DNA from: Mesobacillus jeotgali
Lineage (GTDB): Bacteria > Bacillota > Bacilli > Bacillales > Cytobacillaceae
Direction of reading: 5' to 3'
Assembly (NCBI RefSeq): GCF_900166585.1
Contig: NZ_FVZC01000009.1
Location: 2,057,444 to 2,121,443 of the forward strand
Length of the DNA stretch: 64,000 nt
A program made the position numbers and the translations under genes. Of this stretch, positions 18,016 to 27,507 are shown in pieces. Under the pieces are notes generated by a model. It searched no databases, was not told the DNA's origin, and worked only from the letters and a program-made list of their open reading frames with translations. Numbering within the stretch: the stretch's first letter is position 1; every line of letters starts with the position of its first letter.

Positions 18016-18543
18016 TTATATGAATATAGCAATTAATAGGACAAGTAATCCAGCCACCCCTGACACTTTGAATGATACCAAATTCCATTTAGCGCCTGCA
18101 GCAAGCCATAACAAACAGTTGACCGCCGTTATAATATACAGGACAGCAGGTACGTCTGGGAATAGTAATTCCCCTGCCTGAACTGTTGTTATTAAAATAA
18201 CAAGTGCTGAAGACAGCAGGACTATTAAGTCATATAATGAATTCTTCAGCATAAAAAAAGCTGCTATCAGTGAACTTACTCCAAAAAATATCATTAGACC
18301 GGTTTGCAAAAAAAGCGACAATTCAGTAAAATAAAATAACAAAACTGAAAGCGATAACAATCCAAGCATCGCCAGCTGAATGATCTTCAAACGGCTTGGC
18401 CTATTTTTTAAGTTTGAATCCGGATTTAAGCTCCCTTCGGTATATAAATTCAAGAGAAAGTCACAATAGTGCTCTGGCAGCAGCTTGCTTTGTTTCCAGT
18501 ATTGAATCTCATTAGTGATAATCTTTCTGCGATGGTCATCCAT
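18016..18543 (-). CDS. Uncharacterised multi-pass membrane protein
   Basis: A 175-residue protein I do not recognise. The N-terminal 50 residues are soluble and charged (MDDHRRKIITNEIQYWKQSK), with LPEHYCDFLLNLYTEG resembling a small helical motif seen near the start of other Bacillaceae membrane proteins. About five hydrophobic segments follow from residue 54 to the end (LAMLGLLSLSVLLFYF, LQTGLMIFFGVSSLIAAFFM, LIVLLSSALVILITTVQAG, and two more). It sits alone between the acyl-CoA dehydrogenase and sigA, just downstream of a MITE-like element. There is no evidence of enzymatic function. Confidence 0.6.
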   Translation of the reverse strand: MDDHRRKIITNEIQYWKQSKLLPEHYCDFLLNLYTEGSLNPDSNLKNRPSRLKIIQLAMLGLLSLSVLLFYFTELSLFLQTGLMIFFGVSSLIAAFFMLKNSLYDLIVLLSSALVILITTVQAGELLFPDVPAVLYIITAVNCLLWLAAGAKWNLVSFKVSGVAGLLVLLIAIFI

Positions 18544-18581
18544 TTGCAGCCACTTCCCGTCTGGTTGGTGATTTTTATTAA

Positions 18582-18766
18582 AGGCTATTTCCGTAAAGAT
18601 TGTTGCTAAAATCCTAAAGCCGATTTTAACGTGATAAAAGCCATTTTGTAGGTCGGTACTAAGTTGGCAAGCTCTTTTCTCTTATTAAACGTTGGTTTTG
18701 TGAAGAAACTTATGTAATTCCATCCTATTTTATAGTCAATAGCAACAAAGTTTCAGAAAAGAGCCT
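18582..18766 (+). mobile_element. MITE-like element, copy A (185 bp)
   Basis: The first of four related non-coding elements in the window. The ends are AGGCTATTTCCGTAAA and, read inward from the other side, AGGCTCTTTTCTGAAA. The flanks are TATTAA on the left and CATTAA on the right, matching at 5 of 6 bases as a likely target duplication. The internal sequence includes AACGTGATAAAAGCCATTTTG and a GGTCGGTACTAAGTTGGCAAG core shared by all copies. It lies between the sigA terminator and the unknown membrane protein gene. There is no internal reading frame, so movement would need a transposase elsewhere. Confidence 0.75.
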
Positions 18767-18776
18767 CATTAAAAAA

Positions 18777-18820
18777 AGGAACAATTTACTTTTTATTTTA
18801 AAAAGTAAATTGTTCCTTGG
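18777..18820 (-). terminator. Intrinsic terminator after sigA
   Basis: AAGGAACAATTTACTTTTT pairs perfectly with its inverted copy around a short loop. The minus strand runs into TTTTTTT. It is immediately adjacent to MITE copy A. Confidence 0.9.
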
Positions 18821-18825
18821 CAATC

Positions 18826-19956
18826 CTATTCTAAAAAGTCTTTCAATCGTTTGCTTCGGCTAGGGTGCCTTAGCTTACGCAGAGCTTTGGCTTCTATCTG
18901 ACGGATACGCTCACGAGTGACACCAAATACTTTACCCACTTCCTCAAGTGTGCGGGTCCGTCCATCATCAAGCCCGAATCGCAGTCTCAGGACGTTTTCT
19001 TCACGGTCAGTAAGAGTATCCAGCACATCCTCCAGCTGTTCCTTTAAGAGCTCATACGCTGCATGTTCAGAAGGAGAGGTTGCATCCTGGTCCTCAATGA
19101 AGTCTCCAAGGTGGGAATCATCCTCTTCACCGATTGGAGTTTCAAGGGAAACTGGCTCCTGTGCAATTTTAAGGATTTCACGCACTTTTTCTGGTGAAAG
19201 GTCCATATCCTCACCGATTTCTTCAGGTGTTGGTTCGCGTCCTAAATCCTGAAGGAGCTGCCTTTGTACGCGGATCAATTTGTTGATCGTTTCGACCATG
19301 TGAACAGGAATCCTTATTGTCCTCGCCTGGTCAGCGATTGCACGCGTTATTGCCTGGCGTATCCACCAAGTAGCATAGGTGCTGAACTTGAATCCTTTGC
19401 GGTAGTCGAATTTCTCTACTGCTTTAATCAAGCCCATATTCCCTTCCTGGATCAAGTCAAGGAAGAGCATGCCTCTGCCGACATAGCGTTTTGCAATACT
19501 GACAACAAGGCGCAGGTTTGCTTCGGCAAGACGCCTCTTAGCTTCTTCATCACCCTGTTCGATTCTTTCTGCCAGGTTGATTTCTTCCTCGGCGGAAAGA
19601 AGGTCAACACGGCCGATTTCTTTCAAATACATTCTTACCGGGTCATTGATCTTTACGCCCGGAGGAACACTCAAGTCATTCAAGTCAAATTCTTCGTCGC
19701 CTTTTGCAAGCTGTTTGATGTCCGGATCTTCTTCCTCATCACTTTCACCAACTAATTCAATTCCCTGCTCACCGAGGAATTCATAGTACTCATCCATTTG
19801 ATCGGAATCCAATTCAAAGCTTGATAACCTTTCCGCGATATCATCATAAGCAAGGACGCCTGTTTTCTTGCCCAGTGCCGTTAACTGGTCTTTCACTTGT
19901 TCAACAGTCACTTCATTTTCAGTGACTTCTTTAGAACGGGCTGACTTTTCAGCCAT
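18826..19956 (-). CDS. sigA: RNA polymerase primary sigma factor SigA
   Basis: A 376-residue housekeeping sigma-70. The start is the ATG at 19956 ([16 protein letters not shown]) behind AAGGAGGGGG. Region 1.1 is followed by region 1.2 ([22 protein letters not shown]). Region 2 reads [21 protein letters not shown] with the -10-recognition and melting helix [20 protein letters not shown]. Region 3 is near [11 protein letters not shown]. Region 4.2 is the helix-turn-helix [20 protein letters not shown]. It lies 43 bp after dnaG in the classic primase-sigma operon. Confidence 0.98.
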   Translation of the reverse strand: MAEKSARSKEVTENEVTVEQVKDQLTALGKKTGVLAYDDIAERLSSFELDSDQMDEYYEFLGEQGIELVGESDEEEDPDIKQLAKGDEEFDLNDLSVPPGVKINDPVRMYLKEIGRVDLLSAEEEINLAERIEQGDEEAKRRLAEANLRLVVSIAKRYVGRGMLFLDLIQEGNMGLIKAVEKFDYRKGFKFSTYATWWIRQAITRAIADQARTIRIPVHMVETINKLIRVQRQLLQDLGREPTPEEIGEDMDLSPEKVREILKIAQEPVSLETPIGEEDDSHLGDFIEDQDATSPSEHAAYELLKEQLEDVLDTLTDREENVLRLRFGLDDGRTRTLEEVGKVFGVTRERIRQIEAKALRKLRHPSRSKRLKDFLE

Positions 19957-19999
19957 ATGTCCCCCTCCTTCCAAAAATCAAAAACAATCAGCATAAGCT

Positions 20000-21805
20000 C
20001 TATAATGTCTTACGCAATTGGATAATCTCCGTTGCGATTGCTGCAGCGCGCAAAAAGTCATTCTGACGTTCTGCCTGTTTTTGTTCTGCCATTTTTTCCT
20101 TTATTTTTAACATTTTTTGATAATTCAAGACCTGCTTGATATAATCAGATAATTCCTGATCGCTGAGTTCCTCGTTTAGAGGCATCATTTCAATATCAGC
20201 AACAACCCTTTTTAGCTTATTATCCTGAAGATAATTTAAGAACGCACTTGGATCAGGGTCATGTCCTTTTTCATAGTATGCAAATAAATAAGTAATAATA
20301 GCCTGATGTTCATCAATATTCATTATGTTCCCTGCAAGCAGCTCCTGAACCTTATATGTGACGTCAGCGTCTCTCATCATATGGTAGATGAGCCGTCTTT
20401 CGGCCGTGTGGTAAGCGGGCTTTAGCTCTGCCTTCCTTGAATATACGGCGGGCCTGGATTCTGCCCGGGGCTGGCTTTGCTTTTTGGGAGCCGCAGCCTG
20501 TGCCAACTGGTTGATTTGTTGGATAAGGGCATCAAGTGACAATGAAAATTCATTTGCCAACTGACGCAGGTACAGGTCTTTTTCTACTGCCTTATCAAGT
20601 GTACTGATCTCTTTGAGTACTTCTTCGATATATTGAAGACGATCTCCTTCATTCTGAAGGTTTTTTCCTCGGCGATAATATAGTAATTTAAATGCCATCA
20701 AGGTGGCGCTGGAGCCTATAACGTCATTTCTGAACTTTTCCTCACCATGTACCTTTATGAAATCGTCTGGATCCATCCCATCAGGCATCGTCGCGACCCT
20801 GACAGCCAGCCCGGCCTTTGACAGCATGTTTGAGGCCCTGAATGCCGCCTCTATGCCGGCCTTGTCCGAATCGTAACAAATTGTTACAGCCTCAACGTTT
20901 CTTTTTAGCAAGGAAATGTGTTCATCTGTCAACGAAGTTCCCATTGTGGCAACTCCATTTTCAACGCCTGCCCGGTTAGCTGAGATGACATCGGCGAACC
21001 CTTCGAAAAGGACAGCTTGCTGCTGTTTCCTGACCGAGCCGCGCGCAAGGTGGAAATTATATAAAATTTTACTTTTGTTGAAGATTTGCGTTTCTGGGCT
21101 ATTCAAATATTTGGGCTCTTCGTCCCCCATTGCTCTTCCAGAAAACGCAATCGTATTTCCCTGGTGGTCCAGGATAGGGAACATGATTCTGTTGCGGAAC
21201 CTGTCAAAGTATGTCCCATCGTTTTCCCGCTGGATGACCAGTCCTGCCTTCGAAATCCGGCCGAGCGTAAAACCTCTTTTTTCAAGCAGTTTTACTGCAA
21301 AATCCCACGAAGGCAAGGCATAACCTATTTGAAAACGATCAATGGATTCTTTGGTGAATCCCCTATTTAAAAGATACTCCAGGGCATCCTGACCCTCTTT
21401 TGTGTTTACCAGCAAATGATGATAGAATTTACGCAAGAGTTCATGCGCTTCAATCATTTGCTTTGAGCCTTCAGGCAGTTGTGGATTCCTGCCCGCCGCG
21501 TGACCTTCCAGCTTAAGCTCGATGTTTGCCATTTCGGCAAGCTTCACTGCAGCTTCCTGAAAAGACAGCCCATCTATATCCATCAGGAATGAAAAAACAT
21601 TCCCGCCGGCTCCACAGCCAAAGCAGTGAAAAATCTGCTTATCCGGTGAAACTGAAAATGATGGAGAATTCTCCCCGTGAAATGGGCAAAGCCCAAAATA
21701 ATTGCGGCCTTGCTTTTTCAACTGGACATAATCACCAATGACATCGACTATTTCAACCGCCTGCCGGATTTCATTTACTTTTTCCTCGGCAATCCTCTCT
21801 GCCAT
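20000..21805 (-). CDS. dnaG: DNA primase
   Basis: A 601-residue primase that synthesises RNA primers at the replication fork. The start is the ATG at 21805 (MAERIAEEKVNEIRQ), 8 bases after GAGGT. The N-terminal CHC2 zinc ribbon is CPFHGENSPSF with HCFGCGAGGN (about residues 38-66). The TOPRIM catalytic core includes AVLFEGFADVISA near residue 260 and VTICYDSDKAGIEAA near residue 305. The C-terminal third is the DnaB-interacting helical domain. It sits in the yqxD-dnaG-sigA operon. Confidence 0.98.
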   Translation of the reverse strand: MAERIAEEKVNEIRQAVEIVDVIGDYVQLKKQGRNYFGLCPFHGENSPSFSVSPDKQIFHCFGCGAGGNVFSFLMDIDGLSFQEAAVKLAEMANIELKLEGHAAGRNPQLPEGSKQMIEAHELLRKFYHHLLVNTKEGQDALEYLLNRGFTKESIDRFQIGYALPSWDFAVKLLEKRGFTLGRISKAGLVIQRENDGTYFDRFRNRIMFPILDHQGNTIAFSGRAMGDEEPKYLNSPETQIFNKSKILYNFHLARGSVRKQQQAVLFEGFADVISANRAGVENGVATMGTSLTDEHISLLKRNVEAVTICYDSDKAGIEAAFRASNMLSKAGLAVRVATMPDGMDPDDFIKVHGEEKFRNDVIGSSATLMAFKLLYYRRGKNLQNEGDRLQYIEEVLKEISTLDKAVEKDLYLRQLANEFSLSLDALIQQINQLAQAAAPKKQSQPRAESRPAVYSRKAELKPAYHTAERRLIYHMMRDADVTYKVQELLAGNIMNIDEHQAIITYLFAYYEKGHDPDPSAFLNYLQDNKLKRVVADIEMMPLNEELSDQELSDYIKQVLNYQKMLKIKEKMAEQKQAERQNDFLRAAAIATEIIQLRKTL

Positions 21806-21820
21806 ATGCATGACCTCTAA

Positions 21821-22270
21821 TTAGTTGTGATTCCTTGAACATATCTTAAAATTCGACAAAAGCATGTTCAATTCCTCTATGAATTTTTCTCTGTCTTTTT
21901 CAGTGAAAGGTTTTGGTCCTTTCCCATAGTATCCCTGGCGCCTTGCTTTCGCAGAAATATATCTTAGCTCAAGCGCTGTCTGGATTCCTTTTTCTTCGTA
22001 TAAACTTCCCCTTGGGGAGATGGTGTAAACCCCTTTCGCAATGAGTGTAGATGCTAGGCCAATGTCCTGCGTCACTGCAAAATCACCTTTCTTAACGTGA
22101 TTCATTAAATAAAGGTCTACAGCCTCCTTATATGAATCGACAAAAACCCAGTTCTGCCCTTGAAGATCATTCTTCATATGGGCGTATGAAGCCACAAAAA
22201 CAGCTTCGATGGCAAACTTCGAAGCAATTTCGACAATTTCCTTAATAACCGGGCAAGAGTCTGCATCCAC
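21821..22270 (-). CDS. yqxD: YaiI/YqxD family protein (DUF188)
   Basis: A small PIN-like NYN-fold protein of unknown function, found upstream of dnaG in Bacillaceae. The core motifs are FVDADSCPVIKEI at the N-terminus, DFAVTQDIGLASTLIAKG near residue 70, and SPRGSLYEE. The coordinates use the GTG at 22270 (149 residues). That start would cut into the first strand. The frame is open upstream, and an ATT at 22306 lies 9 bases after GGAGTGAT; it would add INTSKINSQTLF, resembling the length of homologues. The true start may therefore be the rare ATT. The spacing to dnaG is 15 bp. Confidence 0.85.
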   Translation of the reverse strand: MDADSCPVIKEIVEIASKFAIEAVFVASYAHMKNDLQGQNWVFVDSYKEAVDLYLMNHVKKGDFAVTQDIGLASTLIAKGVYTISPRGSLYEEKGIQTALELRYISAKARRQGYYGKGPKPFTEKDREKFIEELNMLLSNFKICSRNHN

Positions 22271-22527
22271 AAAAAGAGTCTGACTGTTGATTTTACTAGT
22301 ATTAATTCTACATCACTCCGCATATTCCTTCTTAGGAATGTATTTTTTAAAAGGGAATTTTGTCGAATTTTTTCGCGGTCAACATCTTGACAACTGATAA
22401 TAAATAGTTTATTCGTAATCTGTCAAGTCTAAACCTAAACAGATACATTTTTATCACAATTTTTTATTATAGTATAAGATAGCCTATTTTTCCATCATTT
22501 TATCTTATCTATAAAGGCTGAAACACT

Positions 22528-22560
22528 AAAAAAGAAAAGCACATAAAGAATATGTGCTAT
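22528..22560 (-). terminator. Intrinsic terminator after yqfL
   Basis: AGCACATA and TATGTGCT form a stem overlapping the end of yqfL. The minus strand then reads TTTCTTTTTTAG. Confidence 0.82.
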
Positions 22561-23375
22561 TTGTCCATCGACTTGTTGCGGACCATATTGAGAATGACAT
22601 TCGCCGTTTCTTCGACTGCCTTATTGGTCACATCGATGACCGGGCATCCAATTTTTTCAACGATTCCATCAAAATACTCAATTTCTTCTTTAATCCTCTC
22701 GATATTCGCGTAGATTGCCTGGTCGTTCAAACCGAGTGATATTAATCTTTCACGTCGGATCTGGTTCAATTTATCAGGCGATATCCTAAGGCCGAAGCAC
22801 TTTTCTTTTGGAACAAGAAATAATTCCTCCGGAGGATCCACCTCAGGCACAAGCGGAACATTCGCCACTTTATAGCGCTTATGGGCAAGATATTGTGACA
22901 AAGGCGTTTTTGACGTGCGCGAGACTCCGACCAAAACGATATCCGCTTTGAGTATGCCCCTTGGATCGCGGCCGTCATCATACTTTACTGCAAACTCAAT
23001 GGCTTCTACTTTTTTGAAATAATCTTCATCAAGCTTACGCACAAGACCTGGTTCATACAATGGTGTCTCACCGCTTAATACTTGAATTTGCTTCATGAGC
23101 GGCCCAATGATATCACAGGCATATATTCCCTCTTTACCTGCAGCCTCCAGCAGATATTCGCTTATTTCCGGCTTAACCAATGTGTAAGCGATCATTCCGC
23201 CATCATGCTTCGCCATTGTGATTACTTCATCAATATGTATTTTGTCCTCAACATATGGAAATCTTTTTAAGGACACATCCAAATGTTCGAATTGGCTGAT
23301 GGCAGCCTTTGTCACGAGCTCCGCTGTCTCGCCGACAGAGTCAGAAACCACATAAATAACAGGTGTTTTATCCAT
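22557..23375 (-). CDS. yqfL: Pyruvate, phosphate dikinase regulatory protein family (PPDK/PEP synthase kinase-phosphotransferase) YqfL
   Basis: A 272-residue DUF299 protein. Family members switch PPDK or PEP synthetase activity by ADP-dependent phosphorylation and Pi-dependent dephosphorylation of a threonine. The P-loop-like signature [20 protein letters not shown] is near residue 150, and the N-terminal [16 protein letters not shown] is characteristic. The start is the ATG at 23375 ([10 protein letters not shown]) behind AAGGGG; a TTG two codons upstream is an alternative. It follows ccpN by 30 bp, so the pair links transcriptional and post-translational control of PEP metabolism, as in B. 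subtilis. Confidence 0.92.
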   Translation of the reverse strand: MDKTPVIYVVSDSVGETAELVTKAAISQFEHLDVSLKRFPYVEDKIHIDEVITMAKHDGGMIAYTLVKPEISEYLLEAAGKEGIYACDIIGPLMKQIQVLSGETPLYEPGLVRKLDEDYFKKVEAIEFAVKYDDGRDPRGILKADIVLVGVSRTSKTPLSQYLAHKRYKVANVPLVPEVDPPEELFLVPKEKCFGLRISPDKLNQIRRERLISLGLNDQAIYANIERIKEEIEYFDGIVEKIGCPVIDVTNKAVEETANVILNMVRNKSMDK

Positions 23376-23405
23376 TCCCAATCAACCCCTTCTCTGTCTT
23401 GGTTC

Positions 23406-24035
23406 TTATTCTTCTGCCAAGGCCACAAAAGCCTTGGTAATGTTTGTCTTGGTCAATCTTCCTACAATCTCATACCCATCATCTGTATCCTTGATGATTG
23501 GCAGGGCATCAATCTGTTTTTCAATTAATTCCTTTGCAGCATCAATCAGCAGATCATCACGACGGCACACCGTTATATTCGGCATCCTTGTCATAATAAT
23601 ATTGACCGGCAAAGTAGACAGTTCCTGTTTTCCGATGCTTGCTCTCAATAAATCTTTGCGTGACAAGACGCCTACCAGCTTTGAAGCTTTATCTACCACA
23701 AATAATGTGCCTACATCCTCAAGGAACATCGCAACTATTGCATCATAAACAGACACATTTTCAGGGATGACTACTGGTATAGACTGATAATCCCTGACGA
23801 GGATTTTTTTCAGATTCTCTGAAAGCAGCTGATTTCCAGATTTCCCTGTATAAAAATAACCCACTCGCGGCCTTGCATCCAGAAATCCCGCCATCGTCAA
23901 GATTGCGAGGTCTGGCCTGAGGGTAGCCCTGGTCAGATTCAGTCTCTCAGCTATATGCTCACCGGTAATCGGTCCATTATCCTTTACGATTTGCAGGATC
24001 TGCTCCTGTCGTTTATTCAGTTCGATTGTCCTCAC
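23406..24035 (-). CDS. ccpN: Transcriptional repressor CcpN (HTH plus tandem CBS domains)
   Basis: A 209-residue repressor; in B. subtilis CcpN represses the gluconeogenic genes gapB and pckA when glycolytic substrates are present. The winged-helix domain (about residues 1-70) contains LNKRQEQILQIVKDNGPITG and LNLTRATLRPDLAILTMAGF. Two CBS domains follow (VYDAIVAMFLEDVGTLFVVD and IDAAKELIEKQIDALPIIKD). The GTG at 24035 gives VRTIELNKRQ, close to the B. subtilis N-terminus. The frame is open to an ATG at 24131, but that ATG lies in a perfect palindrome without a ribosome binding site. It is operonic with yqfL. Confidence 0.92.
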   Translation of the reverse strand: MRTIELNKRQEQILQIVKDNGPITGEHIAERLNLTRATLRPDLAILTMAGFLDARPRVGYFYTGKSGNQLLSENLKKILVRDYQSIPVVIPENVSVYDAIVAMFLEDVGTLFVVDKASKLVGVLSRKDLLRASIGKQELSTLPVNIIMTRMPNITVCRRDDLLIDAAKELIEKQIDALPIIKDTDDGYEIVGRLTKTNITKAFVALAEE

Positions 24036-24117
24036 CACCCATCGGGAATTTTTGATTCTCCCGTATTCTTGGTTTACAGCTTTTTCGATTCGGATCAGAT
24101 TCAAGGACTGAGCAGAA

Positions 24118-24137
24118 TGTTTTATGTACATAAAACA
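24118..24137. promoter_or_regulatory. Perfect 20-bp palindrome in the ccpN leader (candidate operator)
   Basis: TGTTTTATGTACATAAAACA is a perfect dyad about 83 bp upstream of the ccpN GTG. It lies downstream of a TATAAT -10-like element at 24167-24172 (minus strand), so it would be in the transcribed leader. Its perfection suggests a dimeric repressor site, possibly autoregulatory. It does not match the published CcpN consensus well. Confidence 0.55.
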
Positions 24138-24254
24138 ATTTAATCTCGAAAAAGCTTAATAAGATTATTATATACTACATGAGGTAACCAAAAGAAAGAA
24201 CTTTCTAACGTTCTTATGACGGTTCCAATCTTGATGATTCAACCAATCAAAAAC

Positions 24255-24287
24255 TTACTAAAGTGCCCTCCAGTGAAGGAAGGCACA
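24255..24287 (-). terminator. Intrinsic terminator after glyS
   Basis: On the minus strand GTGCCTTCC pairs with GGAGGGCAC around TTCACT. TTTAGTAAGTTTTTG follows. Confidence 0.78.
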
Positions 24288-24326
24288 ATGTACATAACAT
24301 TCAATTGCTGCTTTAAATCAGCTTTC

Positions 24327-26402
24327 TTACTTTACTACAATATCATTTACCTTGGCGAGTTTCATGATCAGGACGGCTAGTGCTGCCATTTGATTCAGGC
24401 GATTTTCGCGAACTTCCTGATTATCGGACATGACCATGGTATGATCGAAATAACCATTGATTTCTGGCTTAATGTCAGCCAGCAGCTGATAGTAGGAAGC
24501 TGCATCCATTCCTTCTTCTGCCCTTTTCCCAAGCTCAAGATATTTTTCATATAACTTTTGCTCATACTCATTTTCGAAGCGTTCCGGATCAATGTCCGCA
24601 AGCTCTTCTTTCTTGCTGGCAATATTCAGAACCCTGCTCAATGCTTCCATGCTTTCTTTGAAACCTTCCCTGCCGCTGGCATCTTGAAGTGCATCTGCTT
24701 TTTCAATTAGTCCGGAAACAATTCCGAGTTCCCCGCCAAGAACAGCATCAATCAGATCGTAACGGATTTCCCGTTCCTGCAGCAAATGCTTAACTCTCAG
24801 CTTAAAGAACTGGATAAGGTCATGATATACTTCTTCTTCAGAACGCTTTGCGATTCCTGCCTCGGAAACAAGATTAAGTGATAAGCCGACAAGGTTTTCC
24901 AGCGTGATTTCCCATTTCTTTTTAATCAGCGTCTGTACAATACCTGTCGCTTGCCTCCTTAAAGCATACGGGTCCTGTGAACCGCTAGGAATGATTCCCA
25001 GCGAGAAGAACGATACAATTGTATCGAGTTTGTCTGCTATTGCAACCAATGCTCCTGCCGGAGATGCCGGAACTGAATCATCTGCATTGCGAGGCATATA
25101 ATGTTCATTGATTGCTGTTGCTACTTCCTTGCTTTCGCCTTTTTGCAAAGCGTATTTTTCTCCCATAATTCCCTGTAGTTCCGGGAACTCGTAAACCATC
25201 TGTGAAACCAAATCAAATTTGCTGATTTCTGCTGCTCTGTCAGCGGCTTTCGCAATTTCTGGGGCAAAGCCCACTCTGTCAGCGATCAACCCGGCAAGCT
25301 TTCGAACACGTTCGGATTTTTCAGCAATAGTACCGATTTCTTCGTGGTATACCACGTTCTTTAATTTTTCCAGGGCTGCTTCGATTTTCATTTTTTGATC
25401 TTCTTTATAGAAAAATGCGGCATCCGCCAATCTTGCTCTTAATACTTTTTCATTTCCGCGGGCCACCTTTTCAATATGGAGATGGTCACCGTTCCTTACA
25501 GTGAGAAAGTGAGGAAGCAACTCGCCGTCTGCAGACTTGACAGGGAAGTATCTCTGATGCTCCTTCATCGACGTGATCAGGACTTCACTCGGTATTTCAA
25601 GGTATTCTTCTTCAAAACGTCCATATAATGCGGTTGGATATTCAACCAGATTATTGACCTCTTCGAGCAGGTCCTCATCTACCGGAATCACCCACCCATT
25701 TTCTTCCTCGATTTTTTCAAGCTGTGACGTGATTGCGTCTTTACGTTTTTGGGCATCCGCTACAACATACTGGCCCAATAATGCTTCTTCGTATTCCTCC
25801 GGGAAAGATAGCTGTATTTCCCCTTCCCCGAGAAAGCGATGGCCTCTTGTCTTGTTGCCTGTTTGAACACCAGCGATTTCAAAAGGAATGATGTCGTTGC
25901 CGAACATAGCCACCAGCCATTTGATCGGGCGGACATAACGAAGTTCAAGATCTGCCCACCGCATATTTTTCGGGAAGGTCAGTCCAGTAATGATTGCATT
26001 TAACTCTACAAGCAAATCAAAGGTTTCCTGCCCTTTGATGAATTTCTTCACATGTGCATACTCTACGCCATTGATTTCCTTGAAATAAATATCCTCAACT
26101 GTCATGCCCTGTCCGCGTGTGAAGCCAATTGCTGCCTTGGACCACTCGCCATCCTCCGTTAGAGCAATCTTTTTCGCGGGTCCTTTTGCTTCTTCCTCGC
26201 TGTCCTCTTGACGCTCATCGACACTCATAACAAGCAGTGCAAGCCTCCGGGGCGTGGAAAACATGCTTAAGCTTTCGTAGCCAATATTATTCGTCTTCAG
26301 CCAGTTCTCTACTTTGGAAGCCAACTGATTAATGGAATCAGTTATAAATCTTGCAGGCATTTCTTCCAAACCCACTTCAAGCAATAAATTCCGTTTAGTC
26401 AT
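24327..26402 (-). CDS. glyS: Glycyl-tRNA synthetase beta subunit
   Basis: The 691-residue beta chain of the alpha2-beta2 glycyl-tRNA synthetase, involved in tRNA recognition. The N-terminus [20 protein letters not shown] is the family signature, and [18 protein letters not shown] and RTGHRFLG-type segments ([15 protein letters not shown]) follow. An HD-like fold runs around residues 320-480 ([22 protein letters not shown]), and the C-terminal anticodon-binding DALR-like region follows. It overlaps glyQ by 8 bp, indicating translational coupling and a 1:1 supply of subunits. AAGGAGCAGGTGG precedes the start. Confidence 0.97.
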   Translation of the reverse strand: MTKRNLLLEVGLEEMPARFITDSINQLASKVENWLKTNNIGYESLSMFSTPRRLALLVMSVDERQEDSEEEAKGPAKKIALTEDGEWSKAAIGFTRGQGMTVEDIYFKEINGVEYAHVKKFIKGQETFDLLVELNAIITGLTFPKNMRWADLELRYVRPIKWLVAMFGNDIIPFEIAGVQTGNKTRGHRFLGEGEIQLSFPEEYEEALLGQYVVADAQKRKDAITSQLEKIEEENGWVIPVDEDLLEEVNNLVEYPTALYGRFEEEYLEIPSEVLITSMKEHQRYFPVKSADGELLPHFLTVRNGDHLHIEKVARGNEKVLRARLADAAFFYKEDQKMKIEAALEKLKNVVYHEEIGTIAEKSERVRKLAGLIADRVGFAPEIAKAADRAAEISKFDLVSQMVYEFPELQGIMGEKYALQKGESKEVATAINEHYMPRNADDSVPASPAGALVAIADKLDTIVSFFSLGIIPSGSQDPYALRRQATGIVQTLIKKKWEITLENLVGLSLNLVSEAGIAKRSEEEVYHDLIQFFKLRVKHLLQEREIRYDLIDAVLGGELGIVSGLIEKADALQDASGREGFKESMEALSRVLNIASKKEELADIDPERFENEYEQKLYEKYLELGKRAEEGMDAASYYQLLADIKPEINGYFDHTMVMSDNQEVRENRLNQMAALAVLIMKLAKVNDIVVK

Positions 26403-27285
26403 TTTCCACCTGCTCCTTCCTTTTTATAATTGGGAAGCCCAGTTTTTCTCTTTCTTCATAGAAGGTTTTGGCAACCTTTTTGGCAAGGTTCCGTATGCGG
26501 GCAATATATCCTGTTCTCTCCGTTACGGAAATGGCACCTCGTGCGTCAAGAATGTTAAAAGTATGGGAACACTTGAGAACATAATCATATGCAGGATGGA
26601 CAAGCCCTTCATCCATCTGGCGGTTCGCTTCTTTTTCATAAATGTTGAAAAGGTTGAACAGCATATCCTTGTCAGAAGTTTCAAATGTATACTTGGAGTG
26701 CTCATATTCAGGCTGGCCAAATATATCTCTTACTGTAAAACCGTTTGTCCACTCAAGGTCGAAAACATTTTCTTTATCCTGGATATAAGATGCCAGGCGT
26801 TCGATTCCGTATGTGATCTCAACGGAAACTGGCTTGCAGTCTAGACCGCCAACCTGCTGGAAATACGTGAACTGTGTTATTTCCATGCCATCTAGCCATA
26901 CCTCCCAGCCAAGGCCAGCACAGCCAAGGGATGGGTTTTCCCAGTTATCCTCAACAAAGCGAATATCGTGTTCGATTGGATCAATTCCCAACGCTTTCAG
27001 GGAATCCAGGTAAATTTCCTGGATGTTATCTGGAGATGGCTTCATGATTACCTGGAATTGGTGATGCTGATAGAGCCTGTTAGGGTTCTCGCCGTAGCGG
27101 CCATCTGCCGGGCGGCGTGACGGCTCTACATAAGCAACATTCCAAGGTTCAGGTCCAATCGCACGTAAAAATGTATATGGACTCATCGTTCCTGCACCTT
27201 TTTCGGTATCATAAGCCTGCATTAAGATGCAGCCTTGTTCAGACCAGTGTTTTTGCAATGTTAAAATCATATTTTGTATATTCAT
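26395..27285 (-). CDS. glyQ: Glycyl-tRNA synthetase alpha subunit
   Basis: A 296-residue class II catalytic subunit that activates glycine. The start is the ATG at 27285 ([19 protein letters not shown]) after GGAGGTGTAAAG. Signatures are [20 protein letters not shown], motif 2 [20 protein letters not shown] with the following [13 protein letters not shown], and motif 3-like [13 protein letters not shown]. The leader contains a glycine T-box (27508-27751) and, between that and the start codon, MITE-like copy B in inverted orientation, so the messenger carries an unusually long post-terminator leader. Confidence 0.97.
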   Translation of the reverse strand: MNIQNMILTLQKHWSEQGCILMQAYDTEKGAGTMSPYTFLRAIGPEPWNVAYVEPSRRPADGRYGENPNRLYQHHQFQVIMKPSPDNIQEIYLDSLKALGIDPIEHDIRFVEDNWENPSLGCAGLGWEVWLDGMEITQFTYFQQVGGLDCKPVSVEITYGIERLASYIQDKENVFDLEWTNGFTVRDIFGQPEYEHSKYTFETSDKDMLFNLFNIYEKEANRQMDEGLVHPAYDYVLKCSHTFNILDARGAISVTERTGYIARIRNLAKKVAKTFYEEREKLGFPIIKRKEQVEND

Positions 27286-27330
27286 CTTTACACCTCCGAA
27301 TTTTTCCATTTATTAAAGATATGATTATTT

Positions 27331-27496
27331 GGGTCTTTTTTCTCTAACTTGGTTGCTACTGACTACACAAATATGATGGAATTACCTAAGTTTTTTCACA
27401 AAATCAACGCTTATTAGGAGAAATGAGCTTGCCAACTTAGTACCGACCTACAAACTGTCTTTTATCACGTTAACAACAATCTTTACGAAACAGCCT
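27331..27496 (-). mobile_element. MITE-like element, copy B (166 bp), inside the glyQ leader
   Basis: The second copy of the dispersed element, in the opposite orientation to copies A, C and D. In element orientation the left end is AGGCTGTTTCGTAAAG and the inward-read right end is GGGTCTTTTTTCTCTA, the most diverged terminus. TATTT abuts both borders. It lacks the roughly 19-bp internal AAAGCCGATTTT segment seen in copies A and D. It lies 14 bp past the T-box terminator hairpin and about 45 bp before the glyQ start, so every readthrough glyQS transcript should contain its antisense sequence. Confidence 0.75.
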
Positions 27497-27507
27497 TATT
27501 TTAAAAT

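Noticed and set aside
24036..24131. An N-terminal extension of CcpN starting at the ATG at 24131
   Set aside because: That ATG lies within a perfect palindrome, lacks a ribosome binding site, and the extra 32 residues are absent from known CcpN.
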